A stretch of DNA of 64,000 nt. Origin: Rhodopirellula halodulae. GTDB lineage: Bacteria; Planctomycetota; Planctomycetia; Pirellulales; Pirellulaceae. The stretch spans positions 1 to 64,000 of the forward strand of contig NZ_JAJKFV010000016.1 of assembly GCF_020966775.1 (NCBI RefSeq), given 5' to 3'. The translations under genes were made by a program, and so were the position numbers. Shown here piece after piece: positions 1 to 8,964 of this stretch. Under the pieces are notes generated by a model, which had not been told where the DNA came from, did not search any database, and saw only the letters and a program-made list of their open reading frames with translations. How positions within the stretch are numbered: the first letter of the stretch is position 1; the number at the start of each line of letters is the position of its first letter.

Positions 1-104
1 ACAATTCTACGACATACTTCCTTGATGTACCTGGCATCTCTGATCCTCCTGTACGAGATGCCGAGAGCATACAAAAAGCATGACAATTAGAGATAGAGCA
101 ACTA

Positions 105-396
105 GTAGGTCAGGTCTCACCTGACGCACCGACCGATGCTTTGGAACAAAGCGAGGCGTCCAAGATTCTAACACGTTAGTAGTCGGCCGGGATGGTGGTA
201 TTGGCTGGCATTTTACCATCGTCAGGCGTGGCCTGACCTACGGTTGCGTGTCGCCGGCAGTAGGTCAGGTCTCACCTGACGCACCGGCCGATGCTTTGGA
301 ACAAAGCGAGGCGTCCAAGGTCCCAACACGTTAGTAGTCGGCCGGGATGGTGGTATTGGTTGGCGTTTTACCATCGTCAGGCGTGGCCTGACCTAC
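105..396. repeat. Two-unit GTAG palindrome array (REPIN-like)
   Basis: Two units about 155 bp apart each open with GTAGGTCAGGTCTCACCTGA (positions 105 and 260) and carry a facing palindrome ending in CTAC; the last ends at 396. The body contains the same TTTGGAACAAAGCGAGGCG segment, in reverse orientation, as the 163-bp array at 12.1-13.0 kb, so both belong to one family. The inverted doublet layout is what is called a REPIN. The final CTAC supplies, on the minus strand, the TAG stop of the neighbouring lipoprotein gene. Bases 1-104 show nothing recognisable. Confidence 0.85.
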
Positions 397-1274
397 TGGT
401 TGAGGCGGGTGGAGGCGGGCAACACTTGTGGTTTACCGGGTTGCTCCGCAATCGACTCATTCGTGGATCGCGAATTCTCCGGCGCATCGGATTGGTTCAC
501 CATGGCAATGTCCAACGCCTTGGATTGGTTGCGAACAATGTTCCAGGTGGAATTGGTTTGCGTTGGCGTGTCACCTGCACGTGTCGGCGTGGTGGGACGC
601 GAAATTGTGGTGGTCGTCAGGCCACTGGTAGGCGTTGTGTTGCCGGCCGCGGCTTGTTTCCAGGCACGGAAATCAGGCGAATAGCGGCGGGCCAAATCCA
701 TTTCCTCGTCGCCTTTGGATCCGGGCAACAAGACCGTGGTTGGTTGCCCCTGCAACATCTTGCCTTCTTCCGTGCGGAAGGAGGCGACCAGCGAGACTTG
801 GCTTTGCTCGCCACCGATTGCGTCCCATGGCACCCAGATGCTGTACGACGCACCCACGTCCGATTGGCTGAAGTGACTGGTCAATTGCTCGGGAGTGAAC
901 TCAAAACGCTTCACCGCGCCCTTGGGATCGGTCGCCCCTTCATCAAAACCATGAATGACAAGCGTTCCATCAACTGGCACCGCGCGAGACTTTTCGTCGT
1001 AGAAGAAAATGCGTCCACCGAACCCTCGCGTAGGGACTCGACCAACCTGTGTCAACGATTCGGTCGACCAAACCGCAGCCAACTTAGCTGGGTTCGGATA
1101 AGGCTCCGGAGCCGTTTCCTTTTTTGCCCATGGCATCCGCTCCATCAGGCTCTTCTTCGGAGCTTCTGAATCCGACTTCGTCATCGACGCACAACCGCCG
1201 CTGAGAGTCAAACTGACCAAGCAAGCCCCAAGCGTCACTCGGGATGCATTTTGGGCGCGAGAAATCAATGACAT
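393..1274 (-). CDS. Predicted lipoprotein of unknown function
   Basis: A 293-residue protein from an ATG at 1274. I prefer this over an in-frame upstream start at 1337 because it puts a normal type II signal sequence at the N-terminus: positive start, hydrophobic stretch, then lipobox L-S-G-G-C with Cys28. It is therefore likely membrane-anchored on the outer face of the inner membrane or in the outer membrane. The middle (about residues 55-200) is beta-rich and contains an IFFYDEKSRAVPVDGTLVIH-type segment that looks like an extracellular domain. The tail is rich in Thr, Pro, Ser and Gln and is probably disordered. I do not recognise a catalytic motif or family. The stop codon TAG is formed by the first bases of the adjacent GTAG palindrome, so the present C-terminus may have been set by repeat insertion. 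Confidence 0.8.
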   Translation of the reverse strand: MSLISRAQNASRVTLGACLVSLTLSGGCASMTKSDSEAPKKSLMERMPWAKKETAPEPYPNPAKLAAVWSTESLTQVGRVPTRGFGGRIFFYDEKSRAVPVDGTLVIHGFDEGATDPKGAVKRFEFTPEQLTSHFSQSDVGASYSIWVPWDAIGGEQSQVSLVASFRTEEGKMLQGQPTTVLLPGSKGDEEMDLARRYSPDFRAWKQAAAGNTTPTSGLTTTTISRPTTPTRAGDTPTQTNSTWNIVRNQSKALDIAMVNQSDAPENSRSTNESIAEQPGKPQVLPASTRLNQ

Positions 1275-1568
1275 GTCTGGGTCTCTGCATTGAAGGTTGA
1301 TCACGGCCGCGCCAACACAGTCTGACTGCGTGGGCACATTCGCGATGACACGGTTAAAGTCACCTTGCCGTCGGTCTCAACACTTGCGGGTTGGCTGAGC
1401 TGGCGACGATGCGGCGATGTTTTCCCCTCCAAAGGTTGCGGGACCTTTCGACGGGATGGACGTCGGCGATGTCGCCTCAGCCCATGATTTGTTGTCAGAC
1501 CATTCGCAATTCGGTGAGATGCGGGGGACTCACCAACGACAAATCGTCCAAAGGTTTAATTCTGCTAC

Positions 1569-1629
1569 GTAGGACGGGCACTCTTGCCCGTCATCTCAGT
1601 TCCTAAATCGGGCACTCTCACCCGTCGAT
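1569..1629. repeat. GTAGGACGGGC palindrome pair
   Basis: In the 414-base gap between the lipoprotein gene and the secretin stop there is GTAGGACGGGCACTCTTGCC (1569 on), whose arms GACGGGC and GCCCGTC pair, followed by a second degenerate palindrome GGGCACTCTCACCCG near 1609-1623. This is a second GTAG-headed repeat family in the window. The rest of 1275-1688 shows no gene that I can support; it should hold the promoter of the lipoprotein. Confidence 0.65.
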
Positions 1630-1688
1630 TCAATGGTCGATGTTTCCAGCGTCAGTCAAAACCGAAGGACGCCGCTCACTGACAAATC

Positions 1689-4600
1689 TCATTTCGATCG
1701 GTTGAAGTTGAACCAGCGTTTCTTGGCCGGTGCAGGCTCATCGGCGGGTTGAGCCGGCGTGCGTGCGGAGACTTGTTTGGCGGGAACCTTCGACGATCCG
1801 CTGGTCGAGTTCGGCTCCGTTGTCGCGGGAGTGTTGAACCCGGCACCGGTCACGTTCACGCCCGATCCAGCGGGAAGGCTGTTAGGTGCAGGCAACGCAT
1901 CGGTGGGAGCCGACATGATCGGTGCTGGCAACTGATCCACGGGCACAGCTGACTGCGGTGCTGGGATCGGTCCGTCCGATCCAATCCAATCGTTGTGAAT
2001 GATCGACTCGCCGGGATTCAGTGGTATGTCTGACGGAAGTGGTTGTGCCGAACCGGGAATCACCTGTCCTTCGGTCGGGTGAATGACCGCTCCCGACGGC
2101 ACCATGCCGCCTTTGATGGCGCGTCCACCACCGGGCATATCCGCGGCGGGGAAGACATCAACGGTGGGATGAATATCGGGATAGATCGTGGGTCCGACCG
2201 CGGGTCCCCAAAGGCCGTAACCACCGGACAATCCAACATCACCGTGCATTTCAACCACGTCGGCCAAGCACCAGCTCATGCGACTGGATTCGACTTGTTT
2301 GACGTATTCCAAGTCCTCGTGACCGGTCACCAAGATTGGCGTCATCACGACCAACAGTTCGCTGCGGGTTTCGATCTCCGAGTCGTATTTGAAGAACGTT
2401 CCGAGCACAGGCACTTCCGACAGATACGGCACGCGACGCGTACGATTTTGTCGGAACTTCTGAATCAGACCACCGAAGACAACGGTTTGCCCGTCGAACG
2501 CGGTGATTGTTGCCTGGGCTTGAGTTCGGTCGATCGCCGGCACAAAGATCGGCACGTCGTCTTGGAACGAACCGATGATCTGTCCCTCGTTGGGATTGAT
2601 GTCACTGCGGCTGGCGTCGATGTCCATCACGATCAACCCATCCGAACCCACGCGTGGCGTGACTCGCAAGATGATCCCGATCTCTTCGTCTTCGATACCG
2701 ATGATCGGTTGCGAAGCCGTCGTTCCATTGCCGCCTGTGAACGACAACTCCGTGGGACGCGGGAAACTTTGACCGACCTGCACGTAACCCTGCGTGTTGT
2801 CCGCCGTCATGATTTCAGGACGACTGAGGATTTGCAGACGGTTGGCAACCCGCAAGGTTCGCAAGAACAAGTTGACCGACTCGCTTGCAGCCGAGAACAC
2901 AAAGCCGCCTGAGTTCAGTCCACTCAATTGGGTCAGCTGACTGGCGGAGGCACCAAAGCTGGTAATGCCCTTTGAGGCCAGATTTTCTTGTCCAAACGAA
3001 TTGTTGTTGGGCAAGTTGACGCTGGTTCCATTGAAGTTGAAACCGGGATCGGACGCGGGATTTCCGGTCGCCAAGCCGCCTGTTGCAACGCCTCGGTCAA
3101 ACAGCAAGGAGTCTTGCAAACCGAACTCACCACCGATTTCGAAACCGTCGTCCAGTTGCACTTCGGCAATCAGGGTTTTGATCAAAATCATCGGTGGTCG
3201 TCGGTCCAAGCGATCGACCAACTGACGGACTTCTTCGTAGATGCGTGGCGATACGCTGAGCAAGATGCTGTTGGTTTGGCCTTCCGCGACCGCAACGATG
3301 TCACGATCGGGCAAGTCCAATGGGCCGAGACCTTGTTGGAATTGAGTGATCACGTTGCGAGACTGCTGGCGTTGCCCCACGTATTCCGTGATGGCGGTGG
3401 CGACGTTCAATGCGGATTGGTTCTTGAGCCAAATCACTTCCGTGATGCGTTCCGCAAAACCTTCGCTGTCCAGTCGCAGCAAGATGCTTTCGACGACTTC
3501 CAAGTCCTCCGCGGATCCGCTGGCGATGATGCTGTTGGTGCGGATGTCGGTCGAAAAACGAAGCGGCGTCAACGCACTTTCTGAGGCACTCAGTGACGGC
3601 AGGTCACCGAGGTTACCTGCACCGACGCTGGTGCCATTGGTCGCCGCATCGTCGCCAAAGAGATTCTGCAAAGCTGTGGTCAATTGCGTCGCATCGCCGT
3701 TCTCGACGGTGAACACTTTGACCAGCGAGTCGATGCCAGGCGTTTGGTCCAATTGGCGAATCAGTTCACCGATCAATGCCATGCCCGCGGCCGGAGCTCG
3801 CACAACCACCGCGTTGACGTTGCTGTCGGCGGTGATGACGGCATTGGCCAGGACGCCGGAATCCAAGATCGGATTGCCGGGTGAAGCCAGTGCAACGATG
3901 GACAAGCTGGACGCTGGTGCGGTGGTGTCACCCGCGATGTTTTCGGGTTCGCCCGAGATGGCGTCTTGCAAGACTTCCACCATGTCTTCCGCGCGAGCGT
4001 TCGTCAGTGGGAAGACTTTGATTTCGGAAGTGGAAGGTGTTTTCTGCACGTCGATCTCTTCGATCAAACGTGTGACCTCGGCCAAATCTCGTGGCGAAGC
4101 ACTGACGATCAACGAATTCGTGCGATAGTCAGCCGTCACGCGAACTCGCACACCCAGGCCGGGGCGATTGTCTTCGTCGCCACCGGGCTGATTCGTGAAG
4201 AAACCCTGAATGGTTGCTTCGGCATCGGTCGCCGACGCGTGCTGCAAGCGGAAAACTCGCAAACGATCCGAATCTGGAATGGGTTGATCGATTTTTTCGA
4301 TCAAGTCATTGATGGCCTCGATGGCTTCTTTGCGGCCGATCAACAGCAATGCGTTGGGAGCATCCAACGCGGTGATGCTGACATCGCCTTGGCGAGCCGA
4401 AAGGACGTCTTCGTAGAGCTGCGTCAACAGTGTCGCGACCGCGTTGCTATCGGCGTGCGCCAATTGACGCACTTCGATCTCTGGTTGCGTGAGCTTGCTC
4501 TTCTCTTCGATGTCTTTGACGATATCCATCACGCGTTGGATATCTCGTTTGTTGCCTTTGACGATGATCAAACCCGATTCGGGAACGAATTGGATTTCGG

Positions 4601-5471
4601 GATCACCGATTGGGCCGGCGGGATCTTCGCCGTCCACGTTGGTATCTGCCGCATCGAGATCAGCGGCTCCGTCCGGTGCACCACCCTCGTTTTGAAATGC
4701 CGCCGTGCGGAAGTTGGGCTGGGTTCGACTGGATGCTGCTCGGGCTGGCGTTCCACCACGAGTCGGTTCCAACGAACGAAGCAATCGAATGGCACGTTGC
4801 ACGGAAGCGATCTTTGCGTGTTGCAACATGTACACGCGAGTCTCTTCACCCGGTTTGCCGGGGGCCTGATCGATGGCCTGAATTGTCTTCCGCCATGTGT
4901 TGTGCATGAGCGGGTTGGACGTCAACGTGACGGAGTTGGCACGTCGGTCGACGACCACGCGGGTCGAGCTGCCACCGCGATTTTCCATCTTCATCGTGAA
5001 GGAAGCTCGCTCGCCATTGCGGCTGGTGGTGACGGGAACGTCTTCGCCAGCCATCGCTCGCAACGCGTCTTCCACCTCGCGCCAAGTGATGTTCACCAAG
5101 TGAACCGTGATTGGCCGAGCGGACTGTGGTCCCGCGATTTGCGAAAGGCGATCCGACAGCGTGGCCGCGTCCGCCGCGATTTTGTTTTGCAGGTCAGGCG
5201 GAGCCAACACCAGCAATCCACCGCCGGGACGATCGTCTGGCGTGATCGAAACGCCAGGCTGGTCGTGGTACTGCAGGCTCAAACGGGTCGCAACCGACTC
5301 GACAACAGCAGTGGGAACATCGAGGTGTTTCAATTGAGGCTGATTCGGACGCTGGGCCGACGCGCCCATCGCGGTCGATGTGGCAATCGCCAAAGCAAGG
5401 GCGACACGCTTCGCAGAAGCCAGCTTTCCAGTCCGGTTGCGTTGTTTGAATCGATTGAGCTTGACGGTCAC
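1689..5471 (-). CDS. Very long secretin (type II/III secretion or type IV pilus outer-membrane pore family)
   Basis: About 1260 residues. I chose the GTG at 5471 because AAGGTGG sits 5 bases upstream and a signal peptide follows (A-L-A-L-A-I-A-T-S-T, cleavage after G-A-S-A); an open frame continues to 5585. Residues about 210-755 hold six copies of the secretin N1/NolW-like repeat, each opening with a strand such as TRVYMLQHA, IEVRQLAHA, LRVFRLQHA, IKVFPLTNA, VKVFTVENG or TEVIWLKNQ and separated by linkers. The pore-forming core runs from about residue 757 (PPMILIKTLIAEV) to about 1050 and includes the family signature VPYLSEVPVLGTFFK. A Pro/Ala-rich tail of about 170 residues follows. Typical GspD or PilQ proteins have 600-750 residues. 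No ATPase, inner-membrane platform or pseudopilin gene lies beside it, so the substrate cannot be inferred. Confidence 0.93.
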   Translation of the reverse strand: MTVKLNRFKQRNRTGKLASAKRVALALAIATSTAMGASAQRPNQPQLKHLDVPTAVVESVATRLSLQYHDQPGVSITPDDRPGGGLLVLAPPDLQNKIAADAATLSDRLSQIAGPQSARPITVHLVNITWREVEDALRAMAGEDVPVTTSRNGERASFTMKMENRGGSSTRVVVDRRANSVTLTSNPLMHNTWRKTIQAIDQAPGKPGEETRVYMLQHAKIASVQRAIRLLRSLEPTRGGTPARAASSRTQPNFRTAAFQNEGGAPDGAADLDAADTNVDGEDPAGPIGDPEIQFVPESGLIIVKGNKRDIQRVMDIVKDIEEKSKLTQPEIEVRQLAHADSNAVATLLTQLYEDVLSARQGDVSITALDAPNALLLIGRKEAIEAINDLIEKIDQPIPDSDRLRVFRLQHASATDAEATIQGFFTNQPGGDEDNRPGLGVRVRVTADYRTNSLIVSASPRDLAEVTRLIEEIDVQKTPSTSEIKVFPLTNARAEDMVEVLQDAISGEPENIAGDTTAPASSLSIVALASPGNPILDSGVLANAVITADSNVNAVVVRAPAAGMALIGELIRQLDQTPGIDSLVKVFTVENGDATQLTTALQNLFGDDAATNGTSVGAGNLGDLPSLSASESALTPLRFSTDIRTNSIIASGSAEDLEVVESILLRLDSEGFAERITEVIWLKNQSALNVATAITEYVGQRQQSRNVITQFQQGLGPLDLPDRDIVAVAEGQTNSILLSVSPRIYEEVRQLVDRLDRRPPMILIKTLIAEVQLDDGFEIGGEFGLQDSLLFDRGVATGGLATGNPASDPGFNFNGTSVNLPNNNSFGQENLASKGITSFGASASQLTQLSGLNSGGFVFSAASESVNLFLRTLRVANRLQILSRPEIMTADNTQGYVQVGQSFPRPTELSFTGGNGTTASQPIIGIEDEEIGIILRVTPRVGSDGLIVMDIDASRSDINPNEGQIIGSFQDDVPIFVPAIDRTQAQATITAFDGQTVVFGGLIQKFRQNRTRRVPYLSEVPVLGTFFKYDSEIETRSELLVVMTPILVTGHEDLEYVKQVESSRMSWCLADVVEMHGDVGLSGGYGLWGPAVGPTIYPDIHPTVDVFPAADMPGGGRAIKGGMVPSGAVIHPTEGQVIPGSAQPLPSDIPLNPGESIIHNDWIGSDGPIPAPQSAVPVDQLPAPIMSAPTDALPAPNSLPAGSGVNVTGAGFNTPATTEPNSTSGSSKVPAKQVSARTPAQPADEPAPAKKRWFNFNRSK

Positions 5472-5649
5472 GATGCCACCTTGAGTTCGAATACGACAGC
5501 GTCCGAGATTTCTCGTCCACCGGTGCAGAACTTCCCTCTGCACAACCCGTTGCATCGTCACAACCGGACCAATCACTGCAATCAAATTGAGAGGCAGCGT
5601 CGGTTGTTACATTTCTGAAGATGAAAAATAGCCGCCAAATTCGAGCACG

Positions 5650-5707
5650 AAAAAAGCCCCGCGTGTTTCACCGTCTCAAAAGACAGCGACCAACGAGGGG
5701 CTTTTTC
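5650..5707 (-). terminator. Rho-independent terminator after tRNA-Leu
   Basis: AAAAAAGCCCC at 5650-5660 faces GGGGCTTTTT at 5697-5706, with an inner GTCT/AGAC pair in the loop region. Read on the minus strand it lies just downstream of the tRNA 3' end and ends in a T run; the symmetry would let it act in both directions, which may also shield the tRNA from the secretin gene promoter region. Confidence 0.7.
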
Positions 5708-5722
5708 AAACTTCAATCGTAG

Positions 5723-5808
5723 TACGGATGAGAGGATTCGAACCTCCACGCCCTTAATCGGGCACTAGATCCTGAGTCTAGCGCGTCTGCCAATTCCGCC
5801 ACATCCGC
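5723..5808 (-). tRNA. tRNA-Leu (anticodon CAG)
   Basis: An 86-nt class II tRNA on the minus strand. The acceptor stem GCGGATG (5802-5808 side) pairs with CATCCGT, with a G-U first pair. The anticodon arm is CTAGA, loop CTCAGGA, TCTAG, giving anticodon CAG for CUG codons. A long variable arm and the T arm GGTTCGAATCC are present, as expected for leucine. The CCA end is not encoded. Confidence 0.95.
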
Positions 5809-5894
5809 GGGCAAAGCGGCAGGATATCGTCTCGACTCAAACTCGACAAGTCTTGCTTTCGCCGGAACTTGCCACGCAGTAGCTTTCTGGAATC

Positions 5895-7388
5895 ATGGTT
5901 GCCCGCACAAACGGAACGATTGCCAAAGACCCGCTGGGCGACCGCCCCGAGCGGGCTTCGCAGGTGGAGAGAACTTCACCGAGCGAGGGAGAGACTCTGC
6001 GTCAACATTGCCGCGGCATGATGCCTTTGGATGCGATTTGGCCGGACTGGATGATGGAATTGCTTCGTGATGCGGCGAACGAAACGAGCCTCTTGCGCGG
6101 CTGGCTGAAGCAATGGGGATCGCCGCTAAACGTGCTGAACGTCGATCCGATGCGGCGGGCCATTCGAGCGATCCAGGATGTTGCCAGCGATCGAGGCTTG
6201 CCCGTGCAATTGCATTTTGCTCGGAAGGCAAACAAGTGCCCGGAGTTCGTTCAGGCTGGCTTGGGTGAGGGAATCGGATTCGACGTCGCCAGCGAACCGG
6301 AATTGCAACAGACGCTGGAGGTGATGCGAAAAGCGGCAGCAAGCCCGCAACAAGACCGACTGGTTTGCACGGCTTCGATCAAGTCGCATTCGCTGATGCG
6401 ACTGTGCGTCGAGAACGATGTGGTGCTGGTGATCGACAATCCGGACGAACTGCAAACGTTGCGTGAAACTCTTGAGGCGATGGGCAGTTCGCAAGCCCGC
6501 GTGGCGTTGCGTTGGCGTCCTGACAGCGAACAAGCCCCCGCGTTTCAATCTCGCTTTGGGATGCCAATGTCAGCCTGGAGCGACGAAGCCAAACGGATCG
6601 CGAGCGAGCAACGAATCAAGCTGGTTGGCGTGCACTTTCACTTTCAACGTTCTCTGTCGCAGTTCGACCCGATTTGGACTCGAACGAGAATTGCAGAAGC
6701 GTTGGTCGCCGTCGACCACTTTCGCGAATGGGGGAACGACCTGCGGTGGTTGGACATCGGTGGCGGCTTCCCAATCAATTATCTTCGCAATGCTTCGCAG
6801 TGGTCGAACTTTTTGTCGGTCTCTCAAAACGACGATTCGGCAAGACGCCTGACATGGGATGGTCAATTGCTTCGAAACGTCGATCCCATGTGGCAACCGT
6901 GGTCCGCGGCGAAGTGGCTGGGAGATGTCCTTCAGTCAGAAACCGTCACCGCCATTCGCAGCCGAGACTTGATCTTGAAGTGCGAACCCGGCAGGAGCCT
7001 GCTGGATGGCTGTGGCATGACGCTGGCTGAAGTCGCGTTTGTGAAGCCGTGCTCCGCGAATTCAAACTCGCAAGGTGATCACTGGATTGGATTGCACATG
7101 AACAGTTCGCAATGCCGAACGACGCGAGACGAGTTTCTGGTTGACCCCATCGTGCTGCCCATGAATGCAGCCGGGCCGCGTGGGCGAGCGTTGGAAGGAT
7201 TCTTCGTCGGGGCCTACTGCACGGAGTCGGAGTATCTGTTTCAACGCCGCTTTCAGTTCCCGAATGGAATTGCTCGCGGTGACTTGGTGGCGATTCCCAA
7301 CACGGCGGCGTATCAAATGCATTTTCAAGAGAGCCAAGCTCATCAAATGCCGCTCGCGAATCATGTGTTCACCGGCAACTTCGTGTGA
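5895..7388 (+). CDS. PLP-dependent decarboxylase, diaminopimelate/ornithine decarboxylase fold
   Basis: A 497-residue fold-type III (alanine-racemase-like barrel) group IV decarboxylase. The PLP lysine is Lys111 in F-A-R-K-A-N. Further family marks are GVHFHFQRS (about 243-251), the phosphate-binding DIGGGFP (about 287-293), EPGRSL (about 365-370) and the C-terminal Cys of GAYCTESEYL (about 441), which in the family comes from the partner subunit of the dimer. Substrate cannot be fixed: diaminopimelate, ornithine/arginine or carboxynorspermidine are all possible, and the sequence is more divergent than normal LysA. The first 40 residues are polar and unlike the family, so the true start may be Met42 or Met43. 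The gene stands alone between the tRNA and a convergent cupin gene. Confidence 0.85.
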   Translation: MVARTNGTIAKDPLGDRPERASQVERTSPSEGETLRQHCRGMMPLDAIWPDWMMELLRDAANETSLLRGWLKQWGSPLNVLNVDPMRRAIRAIQDVASDRGLPVQLHFARKANKCPEFVQAGLGEGIGFDVASEPELQQTLEVMRKAAASPQQDRLVCTASIKSHSLMRLCVENDVVLVIDNPDELQTLRETLEAMGSSQARVALRWRPDSEQAPAFQSRFGMPMSAWSDEAKRIASEQRIKLVGVHFHFQRSLSQFDPIWTRTRIAEALVAVDHFREWGNDLRWLDIGGGFPINYLRNASQWSNFLSVSQNDDSARRLTWDGQLLRNVDPMWQPWSAAKWLGDVLQSETVTAIRSRDLILKCEPGRSLLDGCGMTLAEVAFVKPCSANSNSQGDHWIGLHMNSSQCRTTRDEFLVDPIVLPMNAAGPRGRALEGFFVGAYCTESEYLFQRRFQFPNGIARGDLVAIPNTAAYQMHFQESQAHQMPLANHVFTGNFV

Positions 7389-7434
7389 CGATTTTCTTTG
7401 AGGGTTCGAGGTTTGGGGCATTTGGTTGCCGGGA

Positions 7435-7455
7435 GTCAGGCGGGGCCTGACCTAC
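7435..7455. repeat. Single GTAGGTCAGG palindrome
   Basis: GTCAGGCGGGGCCTGACCTAC is one inverted copy of the same palindrome that builds the arrays at 105-396 and 12069-13020. It sits between two convergent genes, a typical REP position. Confidence 0.8.
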
Positions 7456-7462
7456 GCGCATG

Positions 7463-7492
7463 AAAAACGCGAATGGGAATCCATTCGCGTTG
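7463..7492 (-). terminator. Terminator of the cupin gene
   Basis: AACGCGAATGG and CCATTCGCGTT form an 11-bp stem with a 4-base loop. On the minus strand the stem is followed by five T, immediately after the stop of the cupin gene at 7524. Confidence 0.75.
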
Positions 7493-7523
7493 GAGTGTTT
7501 CGTCGTCGTGGGCGAAGCTTCGC

Positions 7524-8774
7524 TCAGCTGCCGGCTTTGGGCAAATCGTCGTGAGCGTTGGGGCCGAAGTAACGCAGACCAACCAGTGGCTCGCTGCCCA
7601 GGTTTTCGATCTCAACGCCGTTCGTTGCGGCAACGTGGCTGATGAAGACTTCGTCGGTGGTGTTCTCACCAAAGCGGATCATGGCGGGTGTTTGCAGATC
7701 CAAATTGCCGATTCGTCCGCGACCTTGAACCGTGATCCAACTGCTGGCTGCGCCGTCTTTCAAAACGCACTTGGCACCCGGAGCAATCGTCAATTCCTTG
7801 GCACTGAACAGTTGCTCGCCATCAACCGTTCCGTACACGATCCACAAATCCTCGTACCCGTCGCCGCTGCGTTTCTCATCGCGAACCGGTTCGAGGTAGT
7901 TGCTGTTCTTGAAGTGCGTGTCGACGTTCTTGTCCCAGTCCAATTGACCGACGATGAAGTCCAGGTCTTGGTGTTTCTCCTCGGGCATGTCTTTGACCAG
8001 CAACGACCATGGCACGTAGCGGCCTTCGACGATCGACTGATACATCCCGAACACATCGCTGCCCCACTGAGGTTCGTAGGTGCAGAGCGAACCCGGTGCA
8101 TGCAGCACGCCTGGCGGGATCAACCAACCGGTGCCGCGTTTGAGTCGATAAGCGCGGCTGAGATCCAAGATGCCATTGTCGCCCTCGTTCCAGTTCTCCA
8201 GACAACGACGAACGTCTTCCGGTTGTGTGCCGGGTTCCAACCCCATGAACGTGTAGGCGAAGTTGTTGTCGACGTTGTTCAACTGAGGTGGGAAGTAATA
8301 GCTTTCGGGCTTGCCCTCTTGTCCGACCAGTTCCGCGTCCTCGAACGATTGGTGCATGTGGTGAGGAATGGGGCCCATGTTGTCGAAGAACTTCGAGTAC
8401 ACCGGCCAGCGGTTGTACTTCGAAAAGATTGCTTCGCCGACGATGTCATTGCCACGTTCCGCGACGGCGTCTTTCAACATGAACTTCTTGCCTTCGAACA
8501 AGCAGAAGCTTTGACCTTCATGCCACACGCGGCCTTCGTTCGCAGCGTCGGTGGTACTGCCGAACCAACGCTCATCAATCCCGCCGCGATCGGCACCAAA
8601 ACGGTAGTAGTCCGAAGGATGCAGTTTGATGCGGCGTCCTGGGTGCAGGAACGAACGGGGGACCCAGGTCGGCGTCAATCTCAAGACACCACCATGGGCG
8701 TCCATGGCAGAATCGAGGATACTGGAAACGCTGTCGCCCTGAATCAATCCTTCGTCTAACTTCACGGTGCTCAT
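7524..8774 (-). CDS. Cupin enzyme related to class I mannose-6-phosphate isomerase
   Basis: A 416-residue protein with two cupin halves. The metal-site motif HHMHQSFEDAE lies near residue 137 and a second cupin signature, I-P-P-G-V-L-H-A-P-G, near 221, matching the Glu/His zinc-site pattern of phosphomannose isomerases. The C-terminal third is a further beta barrel with the GRG motif of cupin 1. These enzymes interconvert mannose-6-phosphate and fructose-6-phosphate, but this variant is longer and divergent, so another sugar isomerase activity is possible. It is divergent from the aldose-epimerase-like gene at 8965; the 190-base gap should hold both promoters, and the pairing supports a role in sugar metabolism. 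Confidence 0.8.
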   Translation of the reverse strand: MSTVKLDEGLIQGDSVSSILDSAMDAHGGVLRLTPTWVPRSFLHPGRRIKLHPSDYYRFGADRGGIDERWFGSTTDAANEGRVWHEGQSFCLFEGKKFMLKDAVAERGNDIVGEAIFSKYNRWPVYSKFFDNMGPIPHHMHQSFEDAELVGQEGKPESYYFPPQLNNVDNNFAYTFMGLEPGTQPEDVRRCLENWNEGDNGILDLSRAYRLKRGTGWLIPPGVLHAPGSLCTYEPQWGSDVFGMYQSIVEGRYVPWSLLVKDMPEEKHQDLDFIVGQLDWDKNVDTHFKNSNYLEPVRDEKRSGDGYEDLWIVYGTVDGEQLFSAKELTIAPGAKCVLKDGAASSWITVQGRGRIGNLDLQTPAMIRFGENTTDEVFISHVAATNGVEIENLGSEPLVGLRYFGPNAHDDLPKAGS

Positions 8775-8964
8775 CGGGTGCTCGGTTGGAGATGTTGGCT
8801 GAGGTGGGAGGGGGAAATAGGATCACATTAGCATGGAACAATGCCCGTGCACGTTGTTTTTCTCGACATGTTTTAGGCTGACCGCAAGGTCTATACAAGT
8901 TCAGACAGCGGGCGGAGAATGCCTTGCTTCGTTCGCCATCCTCGAAATCAATTGGAAGTTCTTC

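Noticed and set aside
1689-5471. Complete type II secretion or type IV pilus system around the secretin
   Set aside because: No ATPase, platform or pseudopilin gene was found near either secretin; DUF1559 proteins only share the prepilin-like head.
3966-5618. A 550-codon plus-strand frame opposite the secretin
   Set aside because: Antisense shadow of a well-supported secretin with biased codon use; composition is unlike a real protein.
7473-8759. A 428-codon plus-strand frame opposite the cupin gene
   Set aside because: The minus strand carries cupin motifs and a terminator; the plus frame has none.
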